From the NCBI GenBank assembly GCA_024694125.1, contig JAILKE010000002.1, forward strand, positions 1 through 41,312: a DNA stretch of 41,312 nt, read 5' to 3'. Source of the stretch: Bacteroidales bacterium. Its GTDB lineage: Bacteria > Bacteroidota > Bacteroidia > Bacteroidales > UBA3663. A program made the position numbers and the translations under genes. Of the stretch, positions 1 to 7,082 are shown in pieces (the first letter of the stretch is position 1; each line of letters starts with the position of its first letter). The notes under the pieces were generated by a model. The model was given only the letters and a program-made list of their open reading frames with translations. It ran no database searches and had not been told where the DNA came from.

Positions 1-69
1 GCAAGGCTTATCCAGCGAGGCAAGAAAACGCCAGTTGCTCTCAATAATGTCAAGAACAAACTCATCCAT
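1..69 (-). CDS. 5' end of an unknown gene, cut by the window edge
   Basis: The reverse strand from 69 reads an open frame of 23 codons beginning MDEFVLDIIESNWRF and running off the window. The ATG follows an AT-rich region that looks like a promoter. I do not recognise the family from so short a piece. The opening resembles the helical N-terminus of a cytoplasmic protein and shows no signal peptide. It could also be a chance frame, so the call rests on the ATG, the natural-looking residues and the inverted repeats just upstream. Confidence 0.4.
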   Translation of the reverse strand, partial: MDEFVLDIIESNWRFLASLDKPC

Positions 70-70
70 A

Positions 71-153
71 TTTTGACTGCAATGGTCAAAAATAAGCAGT
101 TTTTTGACCCAAAGTATAAAATTTCAGCTTAAAACTAAAAATTTTGGTCAAAA
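71..153 (-). promoter_or_regulatory. GGTCAAAA inverted repeats upstream of the partial gene
   Basis: GGTCAAAAA at 84-92 pairs perfectly with TTTTTGACC at 101-109 across an 8-base loop. A further TTTTGAC lies at 71-77 and a TTTTGGTCAAAA palindrome near 142-153. Repeated half-sites just upstream of a start codon suggest an operator, perhaps for self-regulation. A TATTTTTG box (reverse strand, 87-94) inside the repeat could be a -7 element. The regulator is unknown. Confidence 0.35.
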
Positions 154-179
154 TGTTTGGATTTTAACATAGAAAGCAG

Positions 180-475
180 GGCGCACCCGTCTAACACATT
201 GTTACCCAGGGCGTTGCCCTGGGCTAAGAGGTATTGCCCCTGCGGGGCGCTCCCATCCCATCTTAATATAATGTCCCCAAAATAATTCTTATAATTCAAT
301 AAATTCTAGTAGATATAAATTCATATAATTCTCTAATTCTAGTAAACAAAGAAATTCTTATAATTCGCGAATTCTAGTAAAATATAATTCCCGTAATTCT
401 CAAATTCTAGTAGATTTATAATTCCTATAATTCTCTAATTCTAGTAAAATTTATAATTCCAGTTCATAGTTCATG
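180..475 (-). repeat. Intergenic repeat island 1 (TACTAGAATT units plus GC-rich double hairpin)
   Basis: Read on the minus strand, several units of the form TACTAGAATTnnnnGAATTATAnGAATT run from about 470 to 288. They are followed by a GC-rich module near 185-260 holding two hairpins with three-base loops: GCCCC-GCA-GGGGC and CCCAGGGC-AAC-GCCCTGGG. The island begins right after the stop of the 278-aa gene and has the same orientation as that gene. Similar islands lie at 3976, 28600, 37192, 39240 and 41038. No protein-coding gene is credible here. Confidence 0.8.
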
Positions 476-482
476 TATTGAG

Positions 483-1319
483 TTATCTAAATATCCCGTC
501 GATAGTGGATTTGCGTGGGATGTAGCGGCCGCTTATGTTGCGGTTGTTCTCCTGGGCCAGGTTGTCGATGCCCCAGCGGTCCAGCGCCCATTTCCACTGG
601 CGTGAGATCTTGAGGCGCAGGGCGGCGAGCGATACCCAGTAGGCAATCTGGCTGCGCGTCACGTTCGCCTCCCATTGAGCAGAGGGAGTCATGAAGCCCG
701 CCTCGATGGTACGGTTGATGTAAGTGGCCAGTTGCGGGTCGTGGTCATCGGCCATGGTGCGTTGGCGAGCGTAGGCGAGGGCCAACTGACGCTGGTGCGC
801 CAACTGGTGGGCGAGGTCCTTCACCTCGTTGGCGAGCAGGATAGAGAGTTCGCAGAGCGGGAAGGGGCATGATTCGATGGCGCTCACGTCCAGTGATACG
901 TCCTGCAGGGCATCCAGCATCGTGCGGTACAGGTGTTGTTCCGTCAATTGCGCCGACTGGTCGGCATAGGAGAGTCCCGAGTACCGGAACCCCGGGCTGT
1001 ACAGTTCGCAGTCGCCCGTCGAGTGTGCAGGGCGGCGGTTGCAGGTCATCAGGGCGTGGTTGGCAGTGCATTGTTCGATGGCATCGCACACCTCGTCGCC
1101 CATCTCGCACAGGTTGTCCGGTTGAATGTCGGCTGTAGCGTCAACGACATCGTCGTCGGCGCTGCAGCCCTTGTTGTCACTGCGCAGAGCGGACAGGAGC
1201 AGTTGCCGCATCTCGAGCAGTTCAGTGGCAATGGCACCCAGCAGGAAGCTGCGCGACATACCGCAAGCGTATCTCATTGCCTTGGCATCGGCCAATAGGG
1301 CATCATAGAACAGGTACAT
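483..1319 (-). CDS. Hypothetical protein, last gene of the recA operon
   Basis: A 278-aa protein that I do not recognise. It begins MYLFYDALLADAKAM and lacks a clear signal peptide or membrane segment. Much of it looks alpha-helical, with a Cys- and Asp-rich stretch around residues 50-110 and a basic C-terminus containing RYIPRKSTIDGIFR. It starts 20 bp after the stop of the UmuD-like gene, so it is very likely cotranscribed with recA and that gene. UmuD genes are normally followed by umuC (a Y-family polymerase), but this protein has no polymerase palm motif and is too short. A role in the DNA-damage response is inferred only from position. Confidence 0.75.
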   Translation of the reverse strand: MYLFYDALLADAKAMRYACGMSRSFLLGAIATELLEMRQLLLSALRSDNKGCSADDDVVDATADIQPDNLCEMGDEVCDAIEQCTANHALMTCNRRPAHSTGDCELYSPGFRYSGLSYADQSAQLTEQHLYRTMLDALQDVSLDVSAIESCPFPLCELSILLANEVKDLAHQLAHQRQLALAYARQRTMADDHDPQLATYINRTIEAGFMTPSAQWEANVTRSQIAYWVSLAALRLKISRQWKWALDRWGIDNLAQENNRNISGRYIPRKSTIDGIFR

Positions 1320-1339
1320 AGGATGAAAAGATCACTTGA

Positions 1340-1777
1340 TTAGATAGTCTTGATTACCTTCTCCACCACACCCAGTATCAGGAACGACTGGTCGGGGCGG
1401 ACCACGATGGGAGAGTAGTTCGGGTTGCGGGGCAGCAGCACCACCCGTTTCAGGTCCGGGTCGTAGTGGTACTGCTTGACCGTACACTCGCAGTCAATCT
1501 CGGCGATGACTATCTGCCCCTCCTCCGCCTGGGCGCACTTGCGGGCTATGAGCAGGTCGCCGGAGTGGATGCAGGCGCCCTCCATCGAGTCACCCCTCAC
1601 GTGTGTGCAGAAGTGGTCTGCCTCGATGTCCAGCAGGCGGCTCAGGTCGATGGTCTGATGTTCGTCCGATACGCGTGTCACAGCCATTCCCGCCTGCACC
1701 GAGTTCTCGCAGTAGGGCAGCGTGCAGTCCGCCGTCAGGTCGAGCGGAATGCAGTGGCCCAGGATACCGTCCAACAT
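1340..1777 (-). CDS. UmuD/LexA-like S24 self-cleaving peptidase
   Basis: S24 peptidase of about 145 aa. With the start at 1777, Ser64 in GDSMEGACI is the expected nucleophile and Lys101 in TVKQYHY the general base. An Ala29-Gly30 pair (VQAGMA) lies where UmuD is cut. The end, LILGVVEKVIKTI, matches UmuD. No helix-turn-helix precedes the peptidase domain, so it is UmuD-like rather than a LexA repressor. UmuD is cleaved on RecA filaments and then supports translesion synthesis or other damage responses. The start at 1777 gives the usual family length and a 10-bp gap after recA. ATG codons at 1804 and 1831 are possible and would overlap the recA end. No umuC follows. Confidence 0.88.
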   Translation of the reverse strand: MLDGILGHCIPLDLTADCTLPYCENSVQAGMAVTRVSDEHQTIDLSRLLDIEADHFCTHVRGDSMEGACIHSGDLLIARKCAQAEEGQIVIAEIDCECTVKQYHYDPDLKRVVLLPRNPNYSPIVVRPDQSFLILGVVEKVIKTI

Positions 1778-1787
1778 AGGGGTCTGG

Positions 1788-2879
1788 TCAAGCTGCATCA
1801 TCATCGGACTGAGACTTGTTTGGTTCAACATCCTCGCTCTCAGCCTCGGCAGTCACGTCGGCAGTTGGGCTCTGCAGCAGGGCGCTGAGGCGTTGCTCAA
1901 TCTCTTCGGCCAGTTCGGGGTTGTCCGCCAGGCACTGCATCGTCTTGTCGCGGCCCTGCGCCAGTTTCCTGCCCTCGTACGAGAAGAAACTGCCCGACTT
2001 CTTGATCAGGTCATGTTCGACGGCCAGGTCCAGCACCTCGCCCAGGCGGGAGATACCCTGGTTGTAGAGCACGTCGAACTCAGCCTTGCGGAACGGAGGT
2101 GCCACCTTGTTCTTGATCACCTTGACGCGCACGTTGCTGCCTATCGCCTCTTCGCCCACCTTGATGGTGCTCACGCGGCGTATGTCCAGACGCACCGAGG
2201 CGTAGAACTTCAGGGCGTTGCCGCCGGCAGTGGTCTCGGGGTTGCCGAACATCACGCCTATCTTCTCCCTGAGCTGGTTGATGAAGATACACACCGTGTT
2301 CGTCTTGTCTATCACGGAGGTGAGCTTGCGCAGGGCCTGGCTCATCAGTCGCGCCTGCAGTCCCACCTTGTTGTCACCCATCTCGCCCTCTATCTCGGCC
2401 TTGGGCGTCAGGGCAGCAACGGAGTCGATCACTATGATGTCTATGGCCGATGACCGGATGAGGTTCTCGGCTATCTCCAGCGCCTGTTCGCCGCTGTCTG
2501 GCTGCGAGATGAGCAGGTTGGCTGTATCCACGCCCAGTCGTTGAGCGTAGAACCGGTCGAAGGCGTGTTCGGCGTCGATGAAGGCTGCTATGCCGCCCAT
2601 CTTCTGTGCCTCGGCTATGGCGTGGATGGCGAGGGTGGTCTTGCCGCTCGATTCAGGGCCGTATATCTCGATGATACGTCCGCGTGGGAAGCCGCCCACG
2701 CCCAGAGCGGCGTTCAGGCTGATGCTGCCTGTGGGGATGACCTCGACGTGGTCGGTGGCCTCGTCGCCCATCTTCATGATACTGCCGTCTCCGAATGCCT
2801 TGTTGATCTTGCTCATGGCAGCCTTGAGTGCCTCCAGCTTCTGTGGCTGTGCGGCCTGTGTAGTGTTTTTAGTTTCCAT
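1788..2879 (-). CDS. recA: RecA recombinase
   Basis: Full-length RecA of 363 aa. It forms filaments on single-stranded DNA, drives strand exchange and promotes cleavage of S24 proteins. Visible signatures are the Walker A loop GPESSGKTT (74-82), Walker [11 protein letters not shown] (148-157), the loop [10 protein letters not shown] (164-173) and the [17 protein letters not shown] segment around 201-217. The C-terminus is acidic (SQSDDDAA), as is typical. It is the first gene of an operon whose next member is a RecA substrate family. A TATCTTTG -7 box lies at 2946-2953 (minus strand), with no canonical TTG 20 bp upstream. A palindrome occupies that place. Confidence 0.98.
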   Translation of the reverse strand: METKNTTQAAQPQKLEALKAAMSKINKAFGDGSIMKMGDEATDHVEVIPTGSISLNAALGVGGFPRGRIIEIYGPESSGKTTLAIHAIAEAQKMGGIAAFIDAEHAFDRFYAQRLGVDTANLLISQPDSGEQALEIAENLIRSSAIDIIVIDSVAALTPKAEIEGEMGDNKVGLQARLMSQALRKLTSVIDKTNTVCIFINQLREKIGVMFGNPETTAGGNALKFYASVRLDIRRVSTIKVGEEAIGSNVRVKVIKNKVAPPFRKAEFDVLYNQGISRLGEVLDLAVEHDLIKKSGSFFSYEGRKLAQGRDKTMQCLADNPELAEEIEQRLSALLQSPTADVTAEAESEDVEPNKSQSDDDAA

Positions 2880-2945
2880 AATGTTCTGTGTTTTATACTG
2901 TCTATTTTTTAGGGTTGATTACTCACTTTTGGTCTTTCGACAGTG

Positions 2946-2953
2946 CAAAGATA
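2946..2953 (-). promoter_or_regulatory. recA operon -7 promoter element
   Basis: TATCTTTG on the minus strand, matching the Bacteroidetes -7 consensus TAnnTTTG. The expected TTG 20 bp upstream (2974-2976) is absent and that position falls inside the palindrome at 2957-2987. Weak intrinsic activity with dependence on a bound factor is therefore plausible. Confidence 0.7.
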
Positions 2954-2956
2954 TAG

Positions 2957-2987
2957 GGAGCAAGCACAAATTTCTTGTGCTTGCTCC
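2957..2987. promoter_or_regulatory. 13-bp perfect palindrome between recA and the WYL gene (putative operator)
   Basis: GGAGCAAGCACAA at 2957-2969 is mirrored exactly by TTGTGCTTGCTCC at 2975-2987, with the loop ATTTC. It lies between the two divergent -7 boxes (2946-2953 and 3008-3015) and covers the place where both promoters should have a -33 element. No T-run follows in either direction, so it is not a terminator. The neighbouring WYL protein is the obvious candidate to bind it. Confidence 0.7.
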
Positions 2988-3007
2988 TACAATTCCGAAA
3001 AAAGATG

Positions 3008-3015
3008 TATCTTTG
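3008..3015 (+). promoter_or_regulatory. WYL regulator -7 promoter element
   Basis: TATCTTTG, 21 bp before the ATG at 3037. The base positions 20 bp upstream (2985-2987) read TCC rather than TTG and form the end of the palindrome, so this promoter also lacks a normal -33 element. Confidence 0.65.
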
Positions 3016-3036
3016 TGGCAAACTTTGATATCCGAT

Positions 3037-3975
3037 ATGCAGACCCAGACCCAAAGTCGCAAGCTCAGAGTGTGTCTCTGGATTGTGAACCAACTGCGCA
3101 TACACCGTGAGGGACAGTCGTTGGCCGAGATGAACGAGGAGTTCGTGCGCAACGAAGAACTCAGTCACGGCCAGCCGTTGCTCAAGAATACGTTGCTCAA
3201 TTACAAGGCCGCCATCCTCGATATGTTCGGCATCCTGGTGGAGTGCAACCGCCACAACAACCGCTATTACATCGACGTGGAGGATACCAACGAACTCTCC
3301 AACTGGCTGATCAACTCCTTCAGCCTCGGTCAGCTGGTGCGCGAGCAGCAGGAGGTGCGTGACCGCATCCTGCTCGAACCCACTCCCACGGGCATGCGTT
3401 ACTTCAGCCGTGTGGTGGAGGCCATCCGTCTCTGTATGCCGCTCATGCTCACCTACCAGAAGTTCGTGGACCAGCAGCCCTACCTGTGCCGCCTCGAACC
3501 CTATTGTCTCAAGTTGCACGATGGCCGATGGTACCTGACGGGCCGCAAGGACGACCGCACCTATGTGCAGAGTTTCGCCTTCGACCGCATCGTGCATCTC
3601 TCGCTCATCGAGGGCGAGCACTTCGTGCCGTCGTTGCCGTTCGATCCTCAGACTTATTTCCGCCACAGCTATGGCATCTACACTTCGCCACAGCCTGAAC
3701 GTGTGGTGCTCCATGTCTATGGCCCTACTTTCCATTTCCTGCACACCAAGCCGCTGCACCACTCGCAGCAGGAGTGCCTGCTCTCTGCTCCCTCTGTGCC
3801 GGACGCTGACCGTGTGTGGGAGTTTTCGTACGATATCTGCCCTTCGCCGGACTTCCGCCGCGAACTTCTCAGTTGGGGCTCCGGCATCGAAGTCGTCAGC
3901 CCGGAATGGTTCCGCCGTGAGATGATCGAGGACATGAAACGCGCCATGGCTCGGTACAAGACTATACCTCAATGA
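3037..3975 (+). CDS. WYL-domain transcriptional regulator
   Basis: Protein of 312 aa with an N-terminal helical, probably winged-helix DNA-binding part and a WYL domain that carries the literal triad Trp165-Tyr166-Leu167 in DGRWYLTGRKD. WYL domains bind ligands, often nucleic acid fragments, and control transcription. The start at 3037 is chosen because the frame is also open upstream but that part overlaps the recA promoter. It diverges from recA across a perfect palindrome. PafBC of actinobacteria is a WYL activator of recA and other damage genes. By analogy this protein may control the recA operon and itself, but that is inference. Confidence 0.88.
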   Translation: MQTQTQSRKLRVCLWIVNQLRIHREGQSLAEMNEEFVRNEELSHGQPLLKNTLLNYKAAILDMFGILVECNRHNNRYYIDVEDTNELSNWLINSFSLGQLVREQQEVRDRILLEPTPTGMRYFSRVVEAIRLCMPLMLTYQKFVDQQPYLCRLEPYCLKLHDGRWYLTGRKDDRTYVQSFAFDRIVHLSLIEGEHFVPSLPFDPQTYFRHSYGIYTSPQPERVVLHVYGPTFHFLHTKPLHHSQQECLLSAPSVPDADRVWEFSYDICPSPDFRRELLSWGSGIEVVSPEWFRREMIEDMKRAMARYKTIPQ

Positions 3976-4755
3976 ACTGGAATTATATATATTACTAGAA
4001 TTAGAGAATTACGAGAATTATTCAAGAAACACCGAATTAAACTAAATTATACGAAAGTTATCCTCTTGATTACTATTAAACGAATTCCTCCGAACTATAT
4101 ATATTACTAGAATTAGAGAATTACGAGAATTATTAATCTACTAGAATTTATCGAGTTATATATCCACTAGAATTTATCGAATTATAGGAATTATGTTGGC
4201 TACGCGTTTACGTTATGACTGGATGGGGACGTCCCGAAGGGACAACACCTGTCAGCCCAGGGCAACGCCCTGGGTCATAGTGCATTAGGTGGCAACGCCC
4301 TGTATGTGCAGCACCATAAATCAATCGCTTTTCCACCATACCTCCATTAAACAATAACCCCTAACCTCTTAAACTTTAATTTTCTCCGTTAATTGTCATT
4401 AATCAACATTAATTCAGTCAGTTGAGGCGTGAATCCCAATGAATACACATTAATTTTAAGATTTAATTGACATTAATGCTATCGAATATACCGCCATTGT
4501 CAATGGGGTCTTTTCGCCAGTATATTGTATATGAAATACTCCCTCCCTTGTAGGGAGGGTCGGGGAGAGTCCAATCAGTCAGTTGAGGCGTGAATCTTCA
4601 AGTGATACAAATTAATCTTTGTACATTAATTTTCATTAATACCACCCTTGTCGATTGGGATCTTTCGCCAGTGTTTGTATATATTAATCTCCCTCCCTCG
4701 TAGGGAGGGTCGGGGAGAGTCCTTCACCTTCTCAGTGAAGGTTGGGGAGAGTCCT
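3976..4755 (+). repeat. Intergenic repeat island 2 (composite of all modules)
   Basis: A 780-bp gap with no credible gene, built from modules shared with island 4. In order: TACTAGAATT units alternating with a block containing CAAGAAACACCGAATTAAAC (to about 4195); the GC-rich double hairpin near 4225-4275; then two copies of a longer module with CAGTCAGTTGAGGCGTGAAT (about 4414 and 4577), each ending in an imperfect CCCTCCC/GGGAGGG inverted repeat. The first small hairpin has GTCCC-GAA-GGGAC where other copies have GCCCC/GGGGC, a compensated change. The island follows the WYL stop in the same orientation. Confidence 0.8.
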
Positions 4756-4761
4756 TGAAAT

Positions 4762-4797
4762 AAAAAAAGTCCAGCCGGGTGTATGCCCGGCTGGACT
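4762..4797 (-). terminator. Intrinsic terminator of the susCD operon
   Basis: AGTCCAGCCGGG (4768-4779) pairs perfectly with 4786-4797 across a 6-base loop. On the minus strand the stem is followed by a run of seven U. It lies about 75 bp after the susD stop. Confidence 0.9.
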
Positions 4798-4871
4798 CGC
4801 TATATAGAATGTTTTTTCCTCAAGTAAATGAGGTCATGCATTAGTGGCCATTTTAATTTCTAACCATTTAT

Positions 4872-7061
4872 TTAATAGCCAGGGTTCTGCTGTGAAGCTG
4901 CATCAGGAGTGGTGATGGCATCGATGTAGGCAGTCTGTGGGATAGGACGGAGGTTCATATAGTCCTCGAATGCGTCCTTGCCCTCACGGCCACAACCATC
5001 GTTGAATGCCTCCCAACGGCCTTTGAGAGCCTTGCAACGAGACAAGTCAATCCAACGCTGCATCTCACCGCACAACTCACGGGTACGTTCGTTGAGGATG
5101 AAGTTCATAACCTTGCTGAAGGTCTCGTCCGAACCGAAGTTAGACTTGTCGGTCAGAGCATTGTAGATCTTGTTATCGCGAGCAGAGTTGAGGATATCGT
5201 TCACATCGTTCAGGTGCAGGTCTGAAGCCTGGCTGTTGATGGTAGTCTCCTGGCCCTCCAGCTTGTTCGACTCGAAGTAGGTGTTGGTCTCGAAGTAGAT
5301 GGCACCGTCAGCCGAGTAGCCACCGCCCTTGCCAGCACAGTATGTGTTGTTCTTGTAGGCCTGACCACCGTCAACGTGCTTGGCACGGTCCTCGCCAGCC
5401 TTGTAGGCAGCGCGGTCGCGGAGCATGTTCAGGTACTTGACACAGTTGGTGTAGTCACCCTTACGGGCATAGGCCTCGGCTGCGAAGAGTACATCCTCGG
5501 CAGAACGGGCTATGATACCGTCGCGAGTACCGAACTGGTTAGAGATGTTGATACGGTATCCGTCACGGAACTTAGATACGGCTACGAAGCGCTTCTGTGT
5601 AGCAGAGCTGTGGTAGCTGTAGTTGCCGTGTACAGAGGTCCAACCCTCCTCTTCGCCCTTGAAGTAGCGGACGAAGGTGTGAGGAGCCTGCATCACGCCG
5701 TTACGGGTTACCTGACCCTCGACGCCTATGTTGGCATACTCGGTATCGCCTGCATCGTTGATGATGTACTTGATGCCCAGTTCGCTGCCTACGAAACGCT
5801 TGCTGTAGGTAGAGTCCATCTGGATTGTACCCTTTTTATACAACTCTTTGTTTGGAGTGATGGTACAGGTGACTACGGCATCTGTTGGGCCTGAAGTTGA
5901 CAATACTACACCAGCTGTATCTGTAGTGACGTACTGTACTGATGGGAGTACACCCAGATAATCCTGTGTGGTGGTGTAGGTAGGTGCATTGGCGGTCGAG
6001 TTGCAGCCGTAGGTGGTGATGAAGGTCTTCCAGAAGCGGGAGTCGTTTACACGGTCGAACACGTCGAGCGCATAGTTGGTGGTACGCAGGTAGCAGAACT
6101 CACGGTCACCCGAGATGTCACGCTTGGTACCAGCCATGTCCTGGTAAACGGATGGATAGGCCAGGTGCATCTGGTTGCCGAAACGGCCCCAGGTTGACTG
6201 GTCGTCCGAGAACTGTGCAGCCAGTACTACCTCGCTTACAGTCTCGTTGGCACCATTGGCCTGCTTGTAGTCCCAGAGTTCTACATAATCGGCGCACAGA
6301 GGATGGGCTGCGATGACCTCGTCTGACTTGGCGATGACATCCTTCAGGTCGGCATCCTTGTACTCGGCACTCCATGAGGCATTGAGCTCGGACTGACGGA
6401 ACAATTTGGCCTTGGCTATGAAGTGGGCAGCAGCATACTTGCTGATACGGCCAGTGGCTTCGATTTCGGTAGGCAGCAAGCTGTATGCCTGCTCGAAGTC
6501 GCTGATGATCTGAGCAAAGCACTCCTTGGCGGTAGCGCGGACGTAGTCATACTTGATGACGCCCTCCGATGGCTCGAGCTGGAGCGGCACACCGCCGTAC
6601 TGCTGTACGAGCTGGAAGTAGCAGAATGCACGCAGGAAGTAAGCCTCGCCCAGACGTGTATTGTAGGTGCTGGAACTCTGGCTGTAGTAGAGCGGGATAT
6701 TCTTGATGGCTACGTTGGCCGACTCGATACGGTTGAACATGTTGTCCCACAGGTTGGCAATCTTGGAGTCGGTGGCATTGAGCATGTAGCCGTTCCACGC
6801 TGCGTCCTGGTTGTTGCCGTCCGAGAACTCGTCGGTACCCATAGGCCACATGACGTATGACCAGGTGCTGTAGTTGAACTTGAACTTCAGGGCAGAGTAG
6901 GTACCTGTGATGAGGTCATCCAGGCCTTCCTGCGTTTGGAAGTATGCAGTACTCTGCTTGTGGTTGAGCTCCTCGTCGATGAAGTCGTCAGAGCATGCTG
7001 GCATGACCATACCCATGCAGGCAGCAGAGAGAGTACCGAGAATATATTTTTGATATTTCAT
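4872..7061 (-). CDS. SusD/RagB-family outer-membrane lipoprotein
   Basis: A 729-aa SusD-type lipoprotein that would sit on the cell surface, bind a glycan or other ligand and act as lid to the SusC transporter. It has a signal peptide with lipobox Cys23 (MPACSDD), the SusD N-terminal repeat-like helical part (for example FLRAFCYFQLVQQYGG near 145) and the typical C-terminal region (NERTRELCGEMQRWIDLSR, then LRPIPQTAYID). It is longer than the usual 500-600 aa, with extra sequence in the middle (about 350-510). It starts 21 bp after susC and ends at a strong terminator, so it closes the operon. The ligand cannot be read from the sequence. Confidence 0.95.
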   Translation of the reverse strand: MKYQKYILGTLSAACMGMVMPACSDDFIDEELNHKQSTAYFQTQEGLDDLITGTYSALKFKFNYSTWSYVMWPMGTDEFSDGNNQDAAWNGYMLNATDSKIANLWDNMFNRIESANVAIKNIPLYYSQSSSTYNTRLGEAYFLRAFCYFQLVQQYGGVPLQLEPSEGVIKYDYVRATAKECFAQIISDFEQAYSLLPTEIEATGRISKYAAAHFIAKAKLFRQSELNASWSAEYKDADLKDVIAKSDEVIAAHPLCADYVELWDYKQANGANETVSEVVLAAQFSDDQSTWGRFGNQMHLAYPSVYQDMAGTKRDISGDREFCYLRTTNYALDVFDRVNDSRFWKTFITTYGCNSTANAPTYTTTQDYLGVLPSVQYVTTDTAGVVLSTSGPTDAVVTCTITPNKELYKKGTIQMDSTYSKRFVGSELGIKYIINDAGDTEYANIGVEGQVTRNGVMQAPHTFVRYFKGEEEGWTSVHGNYSYHSSATQKRFVAVSKFRDGYRINISNQFGTRDGIIARSAEDVLFAAEAYARKGDYTNCVKYLNMLRDRAAYKAGEDRAKHVDGGQAYKNNTYCAGKGGGYSADGAIYFETNTYFESNKLEGQETTINSQASDLHLNDVNDILNSARDNKIYNALTDKSNFGSDETFSKVMNFILNERTRELCGEMQRWIDLSRCKALKGRWEAFNDGCGREGKDAFEDYMNLRPIPQTAYIDAITTPDAASQQNPGY

Positions 7062-7082
7062 AGTTTAGTAAATATTCAATTG

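Noticed and set aside
2957..2987. Palindrome as a transcription terminator
   Set aside because: It lies between two divergent starts and has no T-run on either strand, so an operator is more likely.
2578..3036. Longer N-terminus for the WYL protein
   Set aside because: The extension would run antisense through recA and across the recA and WYL promoters and the palindrome.
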